Of a DNA stretch of 64,000 nt, positions 25,807 to 34,407 are shown one piece after another. Under the pieces are notes generated by a model, which saw only the letters and a list, made by a program, of their open reading frames with translations, did not search any database and was not told the origin of the DNA. The translations under genes were made by a program, and so were the position numbers. The stretch is from Haloechinothrix_A salitolerans (GTDB lineage Bacteria > Actinomycetota > Actinomycetes > Mycobacteriales > Pseudonocardiaceae), in the NCBI RefSeq assembly GCF_039544105.1, contig NZ_BAABLA010000107.1; one strand, 5' to 3'. Position 1 is the stretch's first letter. The number at the start of each line of letters is the position of its first letter.

Positions 25807-26457
25807 TCAGCCTGCCGTCTCGACCTGCGCGCCAAGGACTTCGGACACCGCGTCAGCGCTGACAGCGCCCTCACGCAAAAGGACGGGCTTCTCACCGGTC
25901 AAGTCGACGATCGTGGACGGCACGGCATCCCCGCTCGGACCACCGTCGAGATAGATGCCGATCTCATCGCCGAACTGCTCGCGGGCCTCGTCAACGGTGG
26001 CCGCTGGCGGCAGGCCGGAACGGTTGGCACTGGACACCGCCATCGGCCCGGTCTCGCGCAACAGCTCGAGCGCGACTGAGTGCAGCGGCATTCGCAGCAT
26101 GACCGTGCCCTTGGTGCTGCCGAGGTCCCACGACAGGCTCGGCGCGTGCGGCAGCACGATCGACAGGTCCCCTGGCCAGAACGCCTCGACGAGAGCGCGG
26201 GCTGATTTCGGCACGCCGAGAACCAGACCGTCGATCGTGGACCACGAGCCGACGAGGACTCCGACGGGCATGTCGGGGCCCCTGCGTTTGGCGCTGAGTA
26301 GCGAGCGCACGGCACCCGCGTCGAAGGCGTCACATCCGATGCCGTACACGGTGTCGGTCGGCAGTATCACCAGCCGCCCTGATCGCACCGCGGCGGCCGC
26401 CGCGCGGACACCTTCGGCACGCTCATCTCGCAGGCTGCAGTCGTACACCTGGCTCAT
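25807..26457 (-). CDS. tsaC: L-threonylcarbamoyladenylate synthase (YrdC/Sua5 family)
   Basis: Makes threonylcarbamoyl-AMP from threonine, bicarbonate and ATP for the t6A37 modification of tRNAs reading ANN codons. The 216-residue protein has the YrdC signature LPTDTVYGIGCDAF, the basic patch SAKRRGPDMPVGVLV and SSANRSGLP. ATG 26457 fits; two extra codons to 26463 would need TTG. It lacks the Sua5 C-terminal domain. Position matches Rv1301 between prmC and wecA. Confidence 0.92.
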   Translation of the reverse strand: MSQVYDCSLRDERAEGVRAAAAAVRSGRLVILPTDTVYGIGCDAFDAGAVRSLLSAKRRGPDMPVGVLVGSWSTIDGLVLGVPKSARALVEAFWPGDLSIVLPHAPSLSWDLGSTKGTVMLRMPLHSVALELLRETGPMAVSSANRSGLPPAATVDEAREQFGDEIGIYLDGGPSGDAVPSTIVDLTGEKPVLLREGAVSADAVSEVLGAQVETAG

Positions 26458-26481
26458 GCCCAAAGACTACTGCGAACGGCG

Positions 26482-27345
26482 TCAACCCCTACGGGCGGTG
26501 GCGAACCGTGCCCGCCCCGCGAGGTCGGTATGGCCGACGACCCTGCTGAGCACCTTGCGCGCCGACAGCAGCGCGGGCACCGCCTCGCCGTGGGTGTCGT
26601 CGTGCTCTATGGCCACTCCCCCATCGATGACAAGCAGGCGAGCGGCGAGCGCGACCACGGACCTGATGATGGCGAGGCCGTCGCCGGCGGCGAACACGGC
26701 TTGGTACGGATCGTGGTCGGCGACCTCGGGCGGCACCGTCGTCCCCTCCGGCACGTACGGCGGGTTGCACAGCACGAGGTCGACCATGCCGTCGAGGTCA
26801 GCGAGCAGGCGGTTGTCGGTGACGTCGCCGGAATACAGCGTGATCGGCGTGTCGCCCGCCGCGACGCGGGCATCGGCGTTGCGACGCGCCCAGGCCAGCG
26901 CGGACGGGTCGTTGTCGATGGCGTACACCCTGGCGTCAGGGCGGGCATGCGCGACGGCGAGCGCGAGTGCCCCCGACCCGGTGCACAGGTCGACGACGAC
27001 GGGATCCTCCCGACGTTGGATCAGGTCAAGCCCCCATTGCAGCATCAGCTCGGTCTCCGGGCGCGGCACGAACACACCGGGGCCGACGTCGACGCTGATC
27101 GGTCCCATCGCGGCGGTGCCAGTGATGTGCTGGAGCGGGATACGCTTCGCGCGGCGGGTGACGACCTCGCGCATGGCATCCACGACGGGCGGGTCGACCA
27201 GCGGAGTCAGCGGGAGCCGGTCGCGTTCCACGCCGAGCACGTGCGCGGCGAGCAGCTCCGCGTCCACGCGCGGGGACGCGACCCCGGCCTCCTCCAGGAT
27301 CCGGGTTGCCTCGACGATCGCCAGTCGCAGTGGTTGTCGCTTCAC
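26482..27345 (-). CDS. prmC: Release factor glutamine N5-methyltransferase
   Basis: Methylates the Gln of the GGQ motif in release factors; its substrate RF1 is encoded just upstream. The 287-residue enzyme starts at GTG 27345 (KRQPLRLAIVEATRIL). It has the N-terminal helical domain, the SAM motif VVDLCTGSGALALAVA, and the catalytic LVLCNPPYVPEG with the NPPY tetrad. An upstream in-frame extension of 55 codons looks non-coding. The usual prfA-prmC coupling is broken by the vapBC pair. Confidence 0.93.
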   Translation of the reverse strand: MKRQPLRLAIVEATRILEEAGVASPRVDAELLAAHVLGVERDRLPLTPLVDPPVVDAMREVVTRRAKRIPLQHITGTAAMGPISVDVGPGVFVPRPETELMLQWGLDLIQRREDPVVVDLCTGSGALALAVAHARPDARVYAIDNDPSALAWARRNADARVAAGDTPITLYSGDVTDNRLLADLDGMVDLVLCNPPYVPEGTTVPPEVADHDPYQAVFAAGDGLAIIRSVVALAARLLVIDGGVAIEHDDTHGEAVPALLSARKVLSRVVGHTDLAGRARFATARRG

Positions 27346-27427
27346 GCTGTCAAGGCTAACCGTGCGGTTCCGCCCGATCCGGTAGTGACTCGGGTGGGTT
27401 CGGGTTCGCGACACCACCCACCGCGAC

Positions 27428-27808
27428 TCACACCGCGACGATCTTGACGAGGTCGTCAACTCCGGCGAAGTCCTTGGCGTTGCGGGTGTAGACGCGGGCA
27501 TCGTGAGCATGGGCTGTCGCCGCGATCAGCAAGTCCATGACGCGCGCCCGTGGCTGGCGGCCCGTGCGGGCGACCGCGGCCGCGAGTTCGCCATAGCTCG
27601 CGGCTACGGCGTCATCGATCGGCAGTGGATCGAAATGCCGTTGAAGGCGAGACAGCCTGCGCAACCTGGTGGCGCGTACGGGCTCTTTCTTCGCGACGAG
27701 CACGCCGAAGTGCAACTCGGCCATGGTGGCGACGCTGATCGCGAGCTCGCCCGGCAGCGTACCGAGCCCGGGCGCGAGTAACACGCTTGTGTCGAGCACC
27801 GCCCGCAT
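27428..27808 (-). CDS. PIN-domain toxin, VapC family
   Basis: A 126-residue PIN ribonuclease. Acidic active-site residues are visible: D6 in VLDTSVLL, the Glu in MAELHFG, Asp in MDLLIAATA, and a late Asp in TRNAKDF. The start ATG shares one base with the antitoxin stop (TGATG), giving coupled translation. VapC toxins cleave tRNA or rRNA and slow growth. A weak GGTGGG/CCCACC hairpin follows the stop and separates it from prmC. Confidence 0.88.
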   Translation of the reverse strand: MRAVLDTSVLLAPGLGTLPGELAISVATMAELHFGVLVAKKEPVRATRLRRLSRLQRHFDPLPIDDAVAASYGELAAAVARTGRQPRARVMDLLIAATAHAHDARVYTRNAKDFAGVDDLVKIVAV

Positions 27809-28053
27809 CAGTCCTGCCAGGGGTCGCGCAGCCGCTGGTCGATGAGGTCGCGGTCGGACTCCCAGTCGGGATCGGGACCGCCACCAAGCGCATCGGCGAT
27901 CTGGTCGAACGTCTGCCACTGCCGAGGGGTAATAGGCACGAGGCGCGCGCTGGGACGGCCAGCGACGGTGATCGTCACCTCTTCGCCGTCCTGTGCCTTC
28001 CGCACCAGCTCAGACGCCTGCTGTCGCAACTCGCGCAGGCCTACCGTGTCCAT
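27808..28053 (-). CDS. Antitoxin of the Phd/YefM type, partner of VapC
   Basis: An 81-residue protein starting at ATG 28053. The N-terminal DNA-binding fold reads VGLRELRQQASELVRKAQDG, with the typical VTVAGRPSARLVPI-like strand, and the C-terminal half is acidic (DPDWESDRDLIDQRLRD), suited to wrap the toxin. A perfect dyad 10 bases upstream is its likely operator. The pair lies between prmC and prfA, where the mycobacterial gene order has none, so it was inserted there. Confidence 0.88.
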   Translation of the reverse strand: MDTVGLRELRQQASELVRKAQDGEEVTITVAGRPSARLVPITPRQWQTFDQIADALGGGPDPDWESDRDLIDQRLRDPWQD

Positions 28054-28062
28054 GTGACGAGA

Positions 28063-28078
28063 GTAGCACAAGTGCTAC
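28063..28078 (-). promoter_or_regulatory. Operator-like dyad for the vapBC pair
   Basis: GTAGCAC-AA-GTGCTAC is an inverted repeat with perfect 7-bp arms, 10 bases from the antitoxin ATG and 10 bases from the prfA stop. Antitoxins of this class repress their own promoter by binding such dyads. Confidence 0.7.
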
Positions 28079-28087
28079 AGCGACGGC

Positions 28088-29161
28088 TTACACCTGCTGC
28101 TGCTCCGCCAGCCGCTCTTCCTTGTCGGCGGCTTGGAGGGCGTCGAGGACCCCGGTCAGCTCGCCCGCGAGCACCTGGTCGAGGTTGTAGGCCTTGTAGT
28201 TGACCCGGTGATCGGAGATGCGGTTTTCCGGGAAGTTGTAGGTGCGCACTCGTTCGGAACGATCCACGGTGCGGACCTGCGAGCGGCGCGTGTCGGCGGC
28301 CTTGGCGGCGGCTTCCTCCTCCGCGATCGCCTGCAACCGGGCCTGCAACACCCGCATCGCGCGCGCCCGGTTCTGGATCTGCGACTTCTCGTTCTGGCAC
28401 GAGACGACGATCCCGCTGGGCAGGTGCGTGATCCGCACGGCGGAGTCGGTGGTGTTCACGCTCTGCCCGCCGGGGCCCGACGAGCGGAAGACGTCGATGC
28501 GCAGGTCGTTCGGATCGACCTCGACCTCGATCTCCTCCGGCTCCGGATAGATCAGCACGCCCGCGGCCGAGGTGTGGATGCGACCCTGCGACTCGGTGGC
28601 GGGCACGCGCTGCACGCGATGCACACCGCCCTCGAACTTGAGGCGTGCCCACACACCCTCCGGTCCGTCCGCCTTGCCCTTGATGGACACGGTGACGTCC
28701 TTGTAACCGCCGAGGTCGGACTCGGTCGAGTCGAGGATGGTGGCCTTCCAGCCCTCGCGCTCGGCGTAGCGCAGGTACATCCGCAGCAGGTCACTGGCGA
28801 ACAGCGCGGACTCCTCGCCGCCCTCCCCCGACTTGATCTCCATGACGACGTCGGACGAGTCGTACGGATCGCGGGGCAGCAACTGCTCGGTCAGCTTCGC
28901 CTCAAGCTCGGGGACGCGCTGTTCCAGCTCAGCCGATTCCTCCGCGAAGGCGTCGTCCTCCGAGGCGAGTTCCTTGGCCGTCGCCAGGTCGGAGCGCGCG
29001 GATTCCAGCTCCCTGATGGTCTTCACGACCGGCGTCAGCTCGGCGTACCTGCGCCCGAGCTTGCGCGCACGGTCGGCGTCGGCGTGCACGGCGGGGTCGG
29101 CGAGCTGACTTTCGAGCTCGGCATATTCCGCCAGCAAGCCGTCAAGCGAACGAGAATCCAC
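28088..29161 (-). CDS. prfA: Peptide chain release factor 1
   Basis: Recognises UAA and UAG stop codons. The 357-residue protein has the RF1-type codon-recognition tripeptide PAT (in RVPATESQG), which separates it from RF2 (SPF), and the catalytic GGQ in SSGPGGQSVNT. GTG start at 29161 behind AGGTGA. It is preceded by an 18-bp hairpin that ends the rpmE transcript. Confidence 0.96.
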   Translation of the reverse strand: MDSRSLDGLLAEYAELESQLADPAVHADADRARKLGRRYAELTPVVKTIRELESARSDLATAKELASEDDAFAEESAELEQRVPELEAKLTEQLLPRDPYDSSDVVMEIKSGEGGEESALFASDLLRMYLRYAEREGWKATILDSTESDLGGYKDVTVSIKGKADGPEGVWARLKFEGGVHRVQRVPATESQGRIHTSAAGVLIYPEPEEIEVEVDPNDLRIDVFRSSGPGGQSVNTTDSAVRITHLPSGIVVSCQNEKSQIQNRARAMRVLQARLQAIAEEEAAAKAADTRRSQVRTVDRSERVRTYNFPENRISDHRVNYKAYNLDQVLAGELTGVLDALQAADKEERLAEQQQV

Positions 29162-29185
29162 GGCTCACCTAGCGTCGGAGGAAAG

Positions 29186-29233
29186 GAACCGTGTGGTGCG
29201 CCGAGCATGCGCGCCCGGCGCACCACACGGTTC
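29186..29233 (-). terminator. Long hairpin between rpmE and prfA
   Basis: AACCGTGTGGTGCGCCG at 29187-29203 pairs perfectly with 29216-29232 around a 12-base loop, and one further G-C pair (29186/29233) extends it to 18 bp. It lies 68 bases past the rpmE stop and 24 bases before the prfA start, so it should end or process the rho-rpmE message. No T-run. Confidence 0.85.
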
Positions 29234-29301
29234 TAGCGAAAACAACGGCGCTGGTCGGCAGCGCCGGGTGGGGCTGTGCTCTGGCCTGCTGCGCGGCCGA
29301 G

Positions 29302-29520
29302 TTACTTCTTGCCCTTGCGCTTGCCGTAGCGCGCCTCGAAGCGCGCGACGCGACCACCGGTGTCGAGGATCTTCTGCTTGCCCGTGTAGAACGGGTGGCA
29401 GTTGGAGCACACCTCGACGTGGATGTGACCGGACGACTTGGTGCTGCGGGTGGTGAAGTTGTTGCCGCAGCTGCAGATGACCTCGGTCTGGACGTACTCG
29501 GGGTGGATACCGCTCTTCAT
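29302..29520 (-). CDS. rpmE: 50S ribosomal protein L31, zinc-binding form
   Basis: A 72-residue ribosomal protein starting at ATG 29520. It keeps the zinc ligands of the C+ form in VICSCGNNF and VEVCSNCHPFYTG, unlike the zinc-free paralogues made under zinc limitation. Basic C-terminal tail ARYGKRKGKK. An in-frame upstream extension is not coding-like. Same position as Rv1298 between rho and prfA. Confidence 0.96.
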   Translation of the reverse strand: MKSGIHPEYVQTEVICSCGNNFTTRSTKSSGHIHVEVCSNCHPFYTGKQKILDTGGRVARFEARYGKRKGKK

Positions 29521-29671
29521 GGCTGTCCCTTCTGGTGTGGCCGCCGGGTCCCCGAACAATGCTCGGCTCGATGTGAGCCAGTGGGGTGAACCGGTGCCGG
29601 ACTTCGTCTCGATTCTGCCAGACGCCACACGCGGGCCCCGCACCGTGGCAGGGCCCGCGTGAGCCGCGTCG

Positions 29672-31795
29672 CTACTCCTCGTCCTGACCAGGCGCCGTCT
29701 TCGACACCTGCATCAGGAACTCAATGTTGGTCTTGCTCTTTTTCAGCCGGTCGATGAGCAGGTCGATCGCCTGCTGCGAGTCGAGCGCGTGCAACACCCG
29801 GTGGAGCTTGACCGTGACCGCCAGCTCGTCCGGCGAGAGCAGCAGCTCCTCCTTGCGGGTGCCGGACGGGTTGACGTCGACCGCGGGGAATACCCTGCGC
29901 TCGGCGATCTTGCGGTCCAGCTTCAGCTCGGCGTTACCGGTGCCCTTGAACTCCTCGAAGATGACGGTGTCCATGGTGGAGCCGGTCTCGACCATCGCCG
30001 TGGCGAAGATGGTCAGCGAGCCGCCGTTCTCGATGTTGCGGGCCGCGCCGAGGAACCGCTTCGGCGGGTACAACGCGGTGGAGTCCACACCACCGGAGAG
30101 GATCCGGCCGGACGCGGGTGCCGCCAGGTTGTAGGCCCTGCCGAGGCGGGTGATCGAGTCGAGCAGCACGACGACGTCGTGGCCCATCTCCACCAGCCGC
30201 TTCGCACGCTCGATGGACAGCTCCGCGACCGTGGTGTGGTCCGACGGCGGGCGGTCGAAGGTCGAGGAGATGACCTCGCCCTTGACGTTGCGCTCCATGT
30301 CGGTGACCTCTTCCGGCCGCTCGTCGACCAGCACGACCATCAGCCAGCACTCGGGGTTGTTGGTCGCGATCGCGTTCGCGAGGTCCTGCAGGATCGTCGT
30401 CTTACCCGCCTTCGGCGGCGACACGATCAGCGCACGCTGGCCCTTACCGACCGGCATCACCAGGTCGATGACCCTCGTCGTCAGCTTATGCGGCTCGGTC
30501 TCCAGCCGCAGCCGCTCGTTCGGGTAAAGCGGCGTCAGCTTGTGGAACTCGGCGCGCTGCTTCGCCTTCTCCGGCTCGAGGCCGTTGACGCTGTCGACGC
30601 GCACCAGCGGGTTGAACTTCTGCCGCTGCTGCTCGCCCTCGCGCGGCTGCCTGACGACACCGGTGATGGCGTCACCCCTGCGCAACCCGTACTTGCGCAC
30701 GAAGGACAGCGAGACGTAGACGTCGTTCGGTCCCGCGAGGTAACCCGACGTGCGGACGAACGCGTAGTTGTCCAGCACGTCGAGGATGCCAGCCACGGGC
30801 AGCAGGACGTCGTCCTCGCGGATCTCGGTGTCCGGGCCGCCGCCCTCGCCGCCACGGCCACGACGCCGGCGGTCACGCGACCGCCTGCCACGGCGGCCAC
30901 CACGGCCGTCGTCGTCATCGTCATTGCGGTCATTGCGGTCGTTGCGGTTGCGGTCGTTGCGGTTGTTCTGCCGCCGCGCATCGCCCTGGCCGCCGTCGCC
31001 CTTGTCCGACTTGTCTTGCCCCTTGTCCGACTTGTCTTGCCCCTTGTCGGAGCCCTTGTCGCCCTTGTCAGAGCCCTTGTCGCCCTTGTCAGAGCCCTTG
31101 TCGACCTTGTCGCCGCTGTCGCCGCCCTGGTCGCTCTTGTCACCTGGCCGGGACGCACCGCGCCTGCGACGGCCACCGTCCCTGCGGCCACCACCCTGGT
31201 CCTGGTCACCCTTTCCGGTGCCCTGAGAACCGGACTGGCCCGAGCTCGGCTCCGTGCCCTGCTCGGTGGTCGCCGTCGTCGCGGCGGGGTTACTGGCGGC
31301 CGGTTCGTTAGTGCCGGCCTGGCTCCCCGACTCGGATGACGACGGGGCTGTGGTTGCCGCTGGCTGCCGCGTGGCCGCGCCGGACTCTGACGACGACGCT
31401 TCGGCCTTCGCCTCCGCGTTGGCCTCGGATTTCGGCTCGGCGTTCGCCTCAGTCGTGGACTCGGCCTTCGCCTCGCTCTTCGGCTCCGACTTGGTCGCGG
31501 ACTTCGTGGCGGGCTTACGCTTCGCCTTGCCCTGCCGTTCCCTGATCGCGGCGATCAGATCACCCTTGCGCATGCCGCTGGTGTCGGAGATGCCCAGCTC
31601 GCCCGCGAGCTCACGAAGCTCGGCTATGACCATCCCTGACAGCCCGCCAGAGCGACGCTTCGGCGTCGCCGTCTCGCCATTGGCCCGCGGTGTGGTCTCC
31701 ACCGTCACGTTGTCGCTCCCCGATTCCGATTTCTGCTCTGTCTGCGTTTGCGCATGAGTTTCTGTGTGGCCGCTAAGAAGATCGGTGTTGTTCAC
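29672..31795 (-). CDS. rho: Transcription termination factor Rho with long low-complexity insert
   Basis: A 707-residue Rho, about 290 longer than E. coli. After a short acidic leader comes the Rho-N helical domain (LSGMVIAELRELAGELG), then about 220 residues of low complexity: first Lys/Glu/Ala/Ser repeats, then Asp-Lys-Gly repeats, then Arg/Asn/Asp and an RGG-like basic block. The RNA-binding OB domain begins at VAGILDVLDNYAFVRTSGYL, and the ATPase has VSPPKAGKTTILQDLA and VVLLDSITRLGRAYN. Such inserts are known in actinobacterial Rho and add RNA binding and allow termination on structured GC-rich RNA. GTG start at 31795 with AAGGAC upstream. Confidence 0.97.
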   Translation of the reverse strand: MNNTDLLSGHTETHAQTQTEQKSESGSDNVTVETTPRANGETATPKRRSGGLSGMVIAELRELAGELGISDTSGMRKGDLIAAIRERQGKAKRKPATKSATKSEPKSEAKAESTTEANAEPKSEANAEAKAEASSSESGAATRQPAATTAPSSSESGSQAGTNEPAASNPAATTATTEQGTEPSSGQSGSQGTGKGDQDQGGGRRDGGRRRRGASRPGDKSDQGGDSGDKVDKGSDKGDKGSDKGDKGSDKGQDKSDKGQDKSDKGDGGQGDARRQNNRNDRNRNDRNDRNDDDDDGRGGRRGRRSRDRRRRGRGGEGGGPDTEIREDDVLLPVAGILDVLDNYAFVRTSGYLAGPNDVYVSLSFVRKYGLRRGDAITGVVRQPREGEQQRQKFNPLVRVDSVNGLEPEKAKQRAEFHKLTPLYPNERLRLETEPHKLTTRVIDLVMPVGKGQRALIVSPPKAGKTTILQDLANAIATNNPECWLMVVLVDERPEEVTDMERNVKGEVISSTFDRPPSDHTTVAELSIERAKRLVEMGHDVVVLLDSITRLGRAYNLAAPASGRILSGGVDSTALYPPKRFLGAARNIENGGSLTIFATAMVETGSTMDTVIFEEFKGTGNAELKLDRKIAERRVFPAVDVNPSGTRKEELLLSPDELAVTVKLHRVLHALDSQQAIDLLIDRLKKSKTNIEFLMQVSKTAPGQDEE
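31001..31110 (-). repeat. Tandem short repeats coding the Asp-Lys-Gly tract of Rho
   Basis: Units of about 18-21 bases built on cccttgtc[c/a/g]ga and variants run several times in a row and code for DKGSDKG, DKGQDKS and like units. Repeat number probably varies among strains by slippage. It is inside the rho reading frame and keeps frame because units are multiples of three. Confidence 0.75.
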
Positions 31796-31981
31796 ACAAG
31801 TCCTTCCTGACCGATCCCGCCTCCGCGTGGATCAGCGCCAGACGCCGCTCGGGTCGAGACCACGAGCAGGCGCTGTGTCATATAGAAGCTCGGGCTGGTC
31901 ACTCCGGCCCACCTTCACCTCACAAGGTCACCCTCGACCACCGGCATCGCTCCGCCATAGGCGGAACGCTCCCGCTGGACT

Positions 31982-32242
31982 GTGACCGCCCTCACATACT
32001 CCCCGCTGTCGGCGGATTCTGGCAGGGATTTCGGCATCACTGCGGCAGAGCCGCCAACACGGGATTCGCGCGCCTCGCCCGAGGCCCACGAATCGGCCAC
32101 CGCCAGCCAGTGCGCACCGATTCTTACATCCAGGCAGGACCCCCGCCCGTGCGGGAGATACCTGAACGAAGTGATGTTCCGGGAAGAAACCCGGAACCAA
32201 CACCAGGTGCGTGAACTGCGCACGGTGATCGAACGCCTCTGA
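31982..32242 (+). CDS. Small hypothetical protein between rho and thrB
   Basis: An 86-codon frame with GTG start at 31982. Third codon positions are mostly G or C, as in real genes here, and the end YLNEVMFREETRNQHQVRE followed by LRTVIERL looks like a charged amphipathic helix. There is no signal peptide or known domain, and the first half is poorly ordered. It would be read towards thrB, divergent from rho. The overlapping minus frame (31915-32277) is Arg/Ser rich and less convincing. The remaining stretch 31796-31981 is the rho leader, with a small hairpin CCGCC-ATA-GGCGG at 31952-31964. Confidence 0.4.
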   Translation: MTALTYSPLSADSGRDFGITAAEPPTRDSRASPEAHESATASQCAPILTSRQDPRPCGRYLNEVMFREETRNQHQVRELRTVIERL

Positions 32243-32320
32243 GCGTAGACGCCGTATCTCACCCGTGCAACAACCACCCCCCAGTAGTTGTTCCCGCGTG
32301 TCCTGGCAGCGTCCTTCCCG

Positions 32321-33304
32321 CTACAACTGGGCGACGGTTACGCCCGCTGAATCGATCGGGAGTTCGACAACGCGGAATCCCGATGTGTCCACATCCTCGG
32401 GAACGCGACCATCGGTGGTCAGCGCGAGCACGGTCGGACCCGCCCCCGACACCGCCGCCGCGACGCCAGATTTCCGAAGCGCCTCGATGAGGTGTGCCGT
32501 CGCGGGGTAGGCGGGGGCACGGTAGTGCTGATGCAGCCGATCCGCCGTCGCCGCGACCAGCAGGTCGGGCGCGGCGGTCAGCGCGTGCACGGCGAGAGCG
32601 GCCCTTCCCGCCGAGAACACCGCGTCAGCATGCGGCACGGACTCCGGCAGCAGGCCACGCGTGGCGTCGGTGGACGAGCGCTGCTCGGCGATGGCCACAA
32701 CGGGACGGATCTCGGAATGCGGGGAGAGCCGCTCCGCGTGCCAGCCAGCGGCAGCGCCACCGCGCGCCGCGTGTCCGGCGGCTGGTGAGGCCGCGGCCGG
32801 TTCGCCCTCGTCTCGCCAGGCGATAACCGCGCCACCGAGCAGGCTGGCGGCCGCGTTGTCCACATGTCCCTCGAACTCGGCGGCGATACCGAGCACGGCA
32901 TCCGTGTCGAGCGGCTGATCGGCCAGCGCGTACGCGGCGGCGACCCCCGCCACGACGGCGGCCGCCGACGAGCCGAGGCCCCTGGCGTGCGGGATCGCGT
33001 TCTCGCACCGAAGCGCCAACCCCACCGCCGAGACACCCAGGTGGTCGAACGTTCGGCGCAGCACGCGAACGACCAAATGCGACTCATCGCGCGGCACGTC
33101 CTCGATACCCCCCGCGCCGGCATCCGAGACGTCTATGGTCAGGCCCGGCTCGGCGAGCGTGCGCACCTCGATGTGGTCGTAGCGGCCAAGCGCCATACCG
33201 AAGGTGTCGAATCCGGGACCGAGATTCGCCGTGGAAGCGGGCACCCGTACCCGGACACCGCGAGGCGGCAGCGCGGCCGCGCCGGAGTCGCCGGACGTGC
33301 TCAC
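32321..33304 (-). CDS. thrB: Homoserine kinase
   Basis: GHMP-family kinase that phosphorylates homoserine for threonine synthesis. N-terminal VRVRVPASTANLGPGFDTFG and the ATP-binding loop PHARGLGSSAAAVVAGVAAA are diagnostic, and the C-terminal GAGPTVLAL completes the GHMP fold. The 327-residue length includes an Ala/Gly-rich insert near 185-205. GTG start overlaps the thrC stop (GTGA), last gene of the hom-thrC-thrB unit. Confidence 0.96.
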   Translation of the reverse strand: MSTSGDSGAAALPPRGVRVRVPASTANLGPGFDTFGMALGRYDHIEVRTLAEPGLTIDVSDAGAGGIEDVPRDESHLVVRVLRRTFDHLGVSAVGLALRCENAIPHARGLGSSAAAVVAGVAAAYALADQPLDTDAVLGIAAEFEGHVDNAAASLLGGAVIAWRDEGEPAAASPAAGHAARGGAAAGWHAERLSPHSEIRPVVAIAEQRSSTDATRGLLPESVPHADAVFSAGRAALAVHALTAAPDLLVAATADRLHQHYRAPAYPATAHLIEALRKSGVAAAVSGAGPTVLALTTDGRVPEDVDTSGFRVVELPIDSAGVTVAQL

Positions 33305-34407
33305 GTCAGCTCCAGCGCGGCGGCGACGGCGTCCGCGTCCACCGGAAGCGGCTCCACCTCGATGTTGCCTTCCAGGGCGGTGCCCGGGTCCTTGAGCCCG
33401 TGGCCCGTCAGCGTGCAGACCACGACCGAGCCCTTCGGCACCCTGCCATCGGCCGAGGCGATCAGCAGGCCAGCCACGCTTGTCGCCGACGCGGGCTCGA
33501 CGAAAACGCCCTCCCTTGAGGCGAGTAGCCGGTAGGCGTCCATGATCTGCTCGTCGGTGGCGGCGTCGAACAAGCCACCGGAAGCGTTCTTGGCCTTCTC
33601 CGCGCCGCTCCAGGACGCGGGGCTCCCGACCCGGATGGCGGTCGCGATGGTCTCCGGCTCGTCGACCGGCTCACCGTGCACCAGCGGCGCGGCACCGGCT
33701 GCCTGGAAGCCGAACATGCGTGGCGTGGTCTCGACGACGCCGTCGGCGGCATACTCGGCGTAGCCAGCCCAGTAGGCGGTGATGTTGCCCGCGTTGCCGA
33801 CCGGGAGGCAGTGGATGTCCGGCGCGCGGCCGAGCATGTCGCAGACCTCCCATGCCGCCGACTTCTGCCCGACGAGCCGCACCGGGTTGACCGAGTTCAC
33901 CAGCGTCACCGGGTAGTCGGCCGCGGCCTTGCGGGCCAGTTCGAGGCAATCGTCGAAGTTGCCGCTGACTTGGAGTATTCGCGCGCCGTGACGCACCGCC
34001 TGCGCCAGCTTGCCCATCGCGATCTTGCCCTGCGGCACGAGCACGGCACAGGTCAGCCCCGCCCGGGCGGCATAGGCGGCCGCCGAGGCCGAGGTGTTGC
34101 CGGTGGACGCGCAGATGACGGCCTGCAGCCCGCTCGCCTTGGCGTGCGTGATGGCCAGGGTCATGCCTCTGTCCTTGAAAGACCCGGTCGGGTTGGCGCC
34201 CTCGACCTTGAGGTGCACCTCGCATCCGGTCAGTTCGGACAGGTACGGGGCGGAGACAAGCGGGGTGTTGCCTTCGCCGAGCGTGATGACCTCGGCGCCG
34301 TCCGGCACCGGAATCCGGGACGCGTACGCCTTGACGACGCCGGGCCAGCCAGCCTTCACGTCACTGACCCGCGGTCGCGCGGGGGACCCTGTCACCTGAG
34401 ATGTCAC
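33301..34407 (-). CDS. thrC: Threonine synthase
   Basis: PLP enzyme converting O-phosphohomoserine to threonine. The 368-residue protein is the short bacterial form. The PLP lysine lies in NPTGSFKDRGMTLAI, and the phosphate loop is LPVGNAGNITAYWAGY. The start GTG shares one base with the hom stop (TAG), so all three threonine genes are translationally linked. Confidence 0.96.
   Translation of the reverse strand: MTSQVTGSPARPRVSDVKAGWPGVVKAYASRIPVPDGAEVITLGEGNTPLVSAPYLSELTGCEVHLKVEGANPTGSFKDRGMTLAITHAKASGLQAVICASTGNTSASAAAYAARAGLTCAVLVPQGKIAMGKLAQAVRHGARILQVSGNFDDCLELARKAAADYPVTLVNSVNPVRLVGQKSAAWEVCDMLGRAPDIHCLPVGNAGNITAYWAGYAEYAADGVVETTPRMFGFQAAGAAPLVHGEPVDEPETIATAIRVGSPASWSGAEKAKNASGGLFDAATDEQIMDAYRLLASREGVFVEPASATSVAGLLIASADGRVPKGSVVVCTLTGHGLKDPGTALEGNIEVEPLPVDADAVAAALELT

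Noticed and set aside
31001..31110. Short regular repeats suggesting a CRISPR array
   Set aside because: The units are directly adjacent, have no spacers and keep the rho reading frame.
31915..32277. A 120-codon minus-strand frame opposite the small gene at 31982
   Set aside because: Arg/Ser-rich composition and unfavourable third positions; the plus frame is more coding-like.
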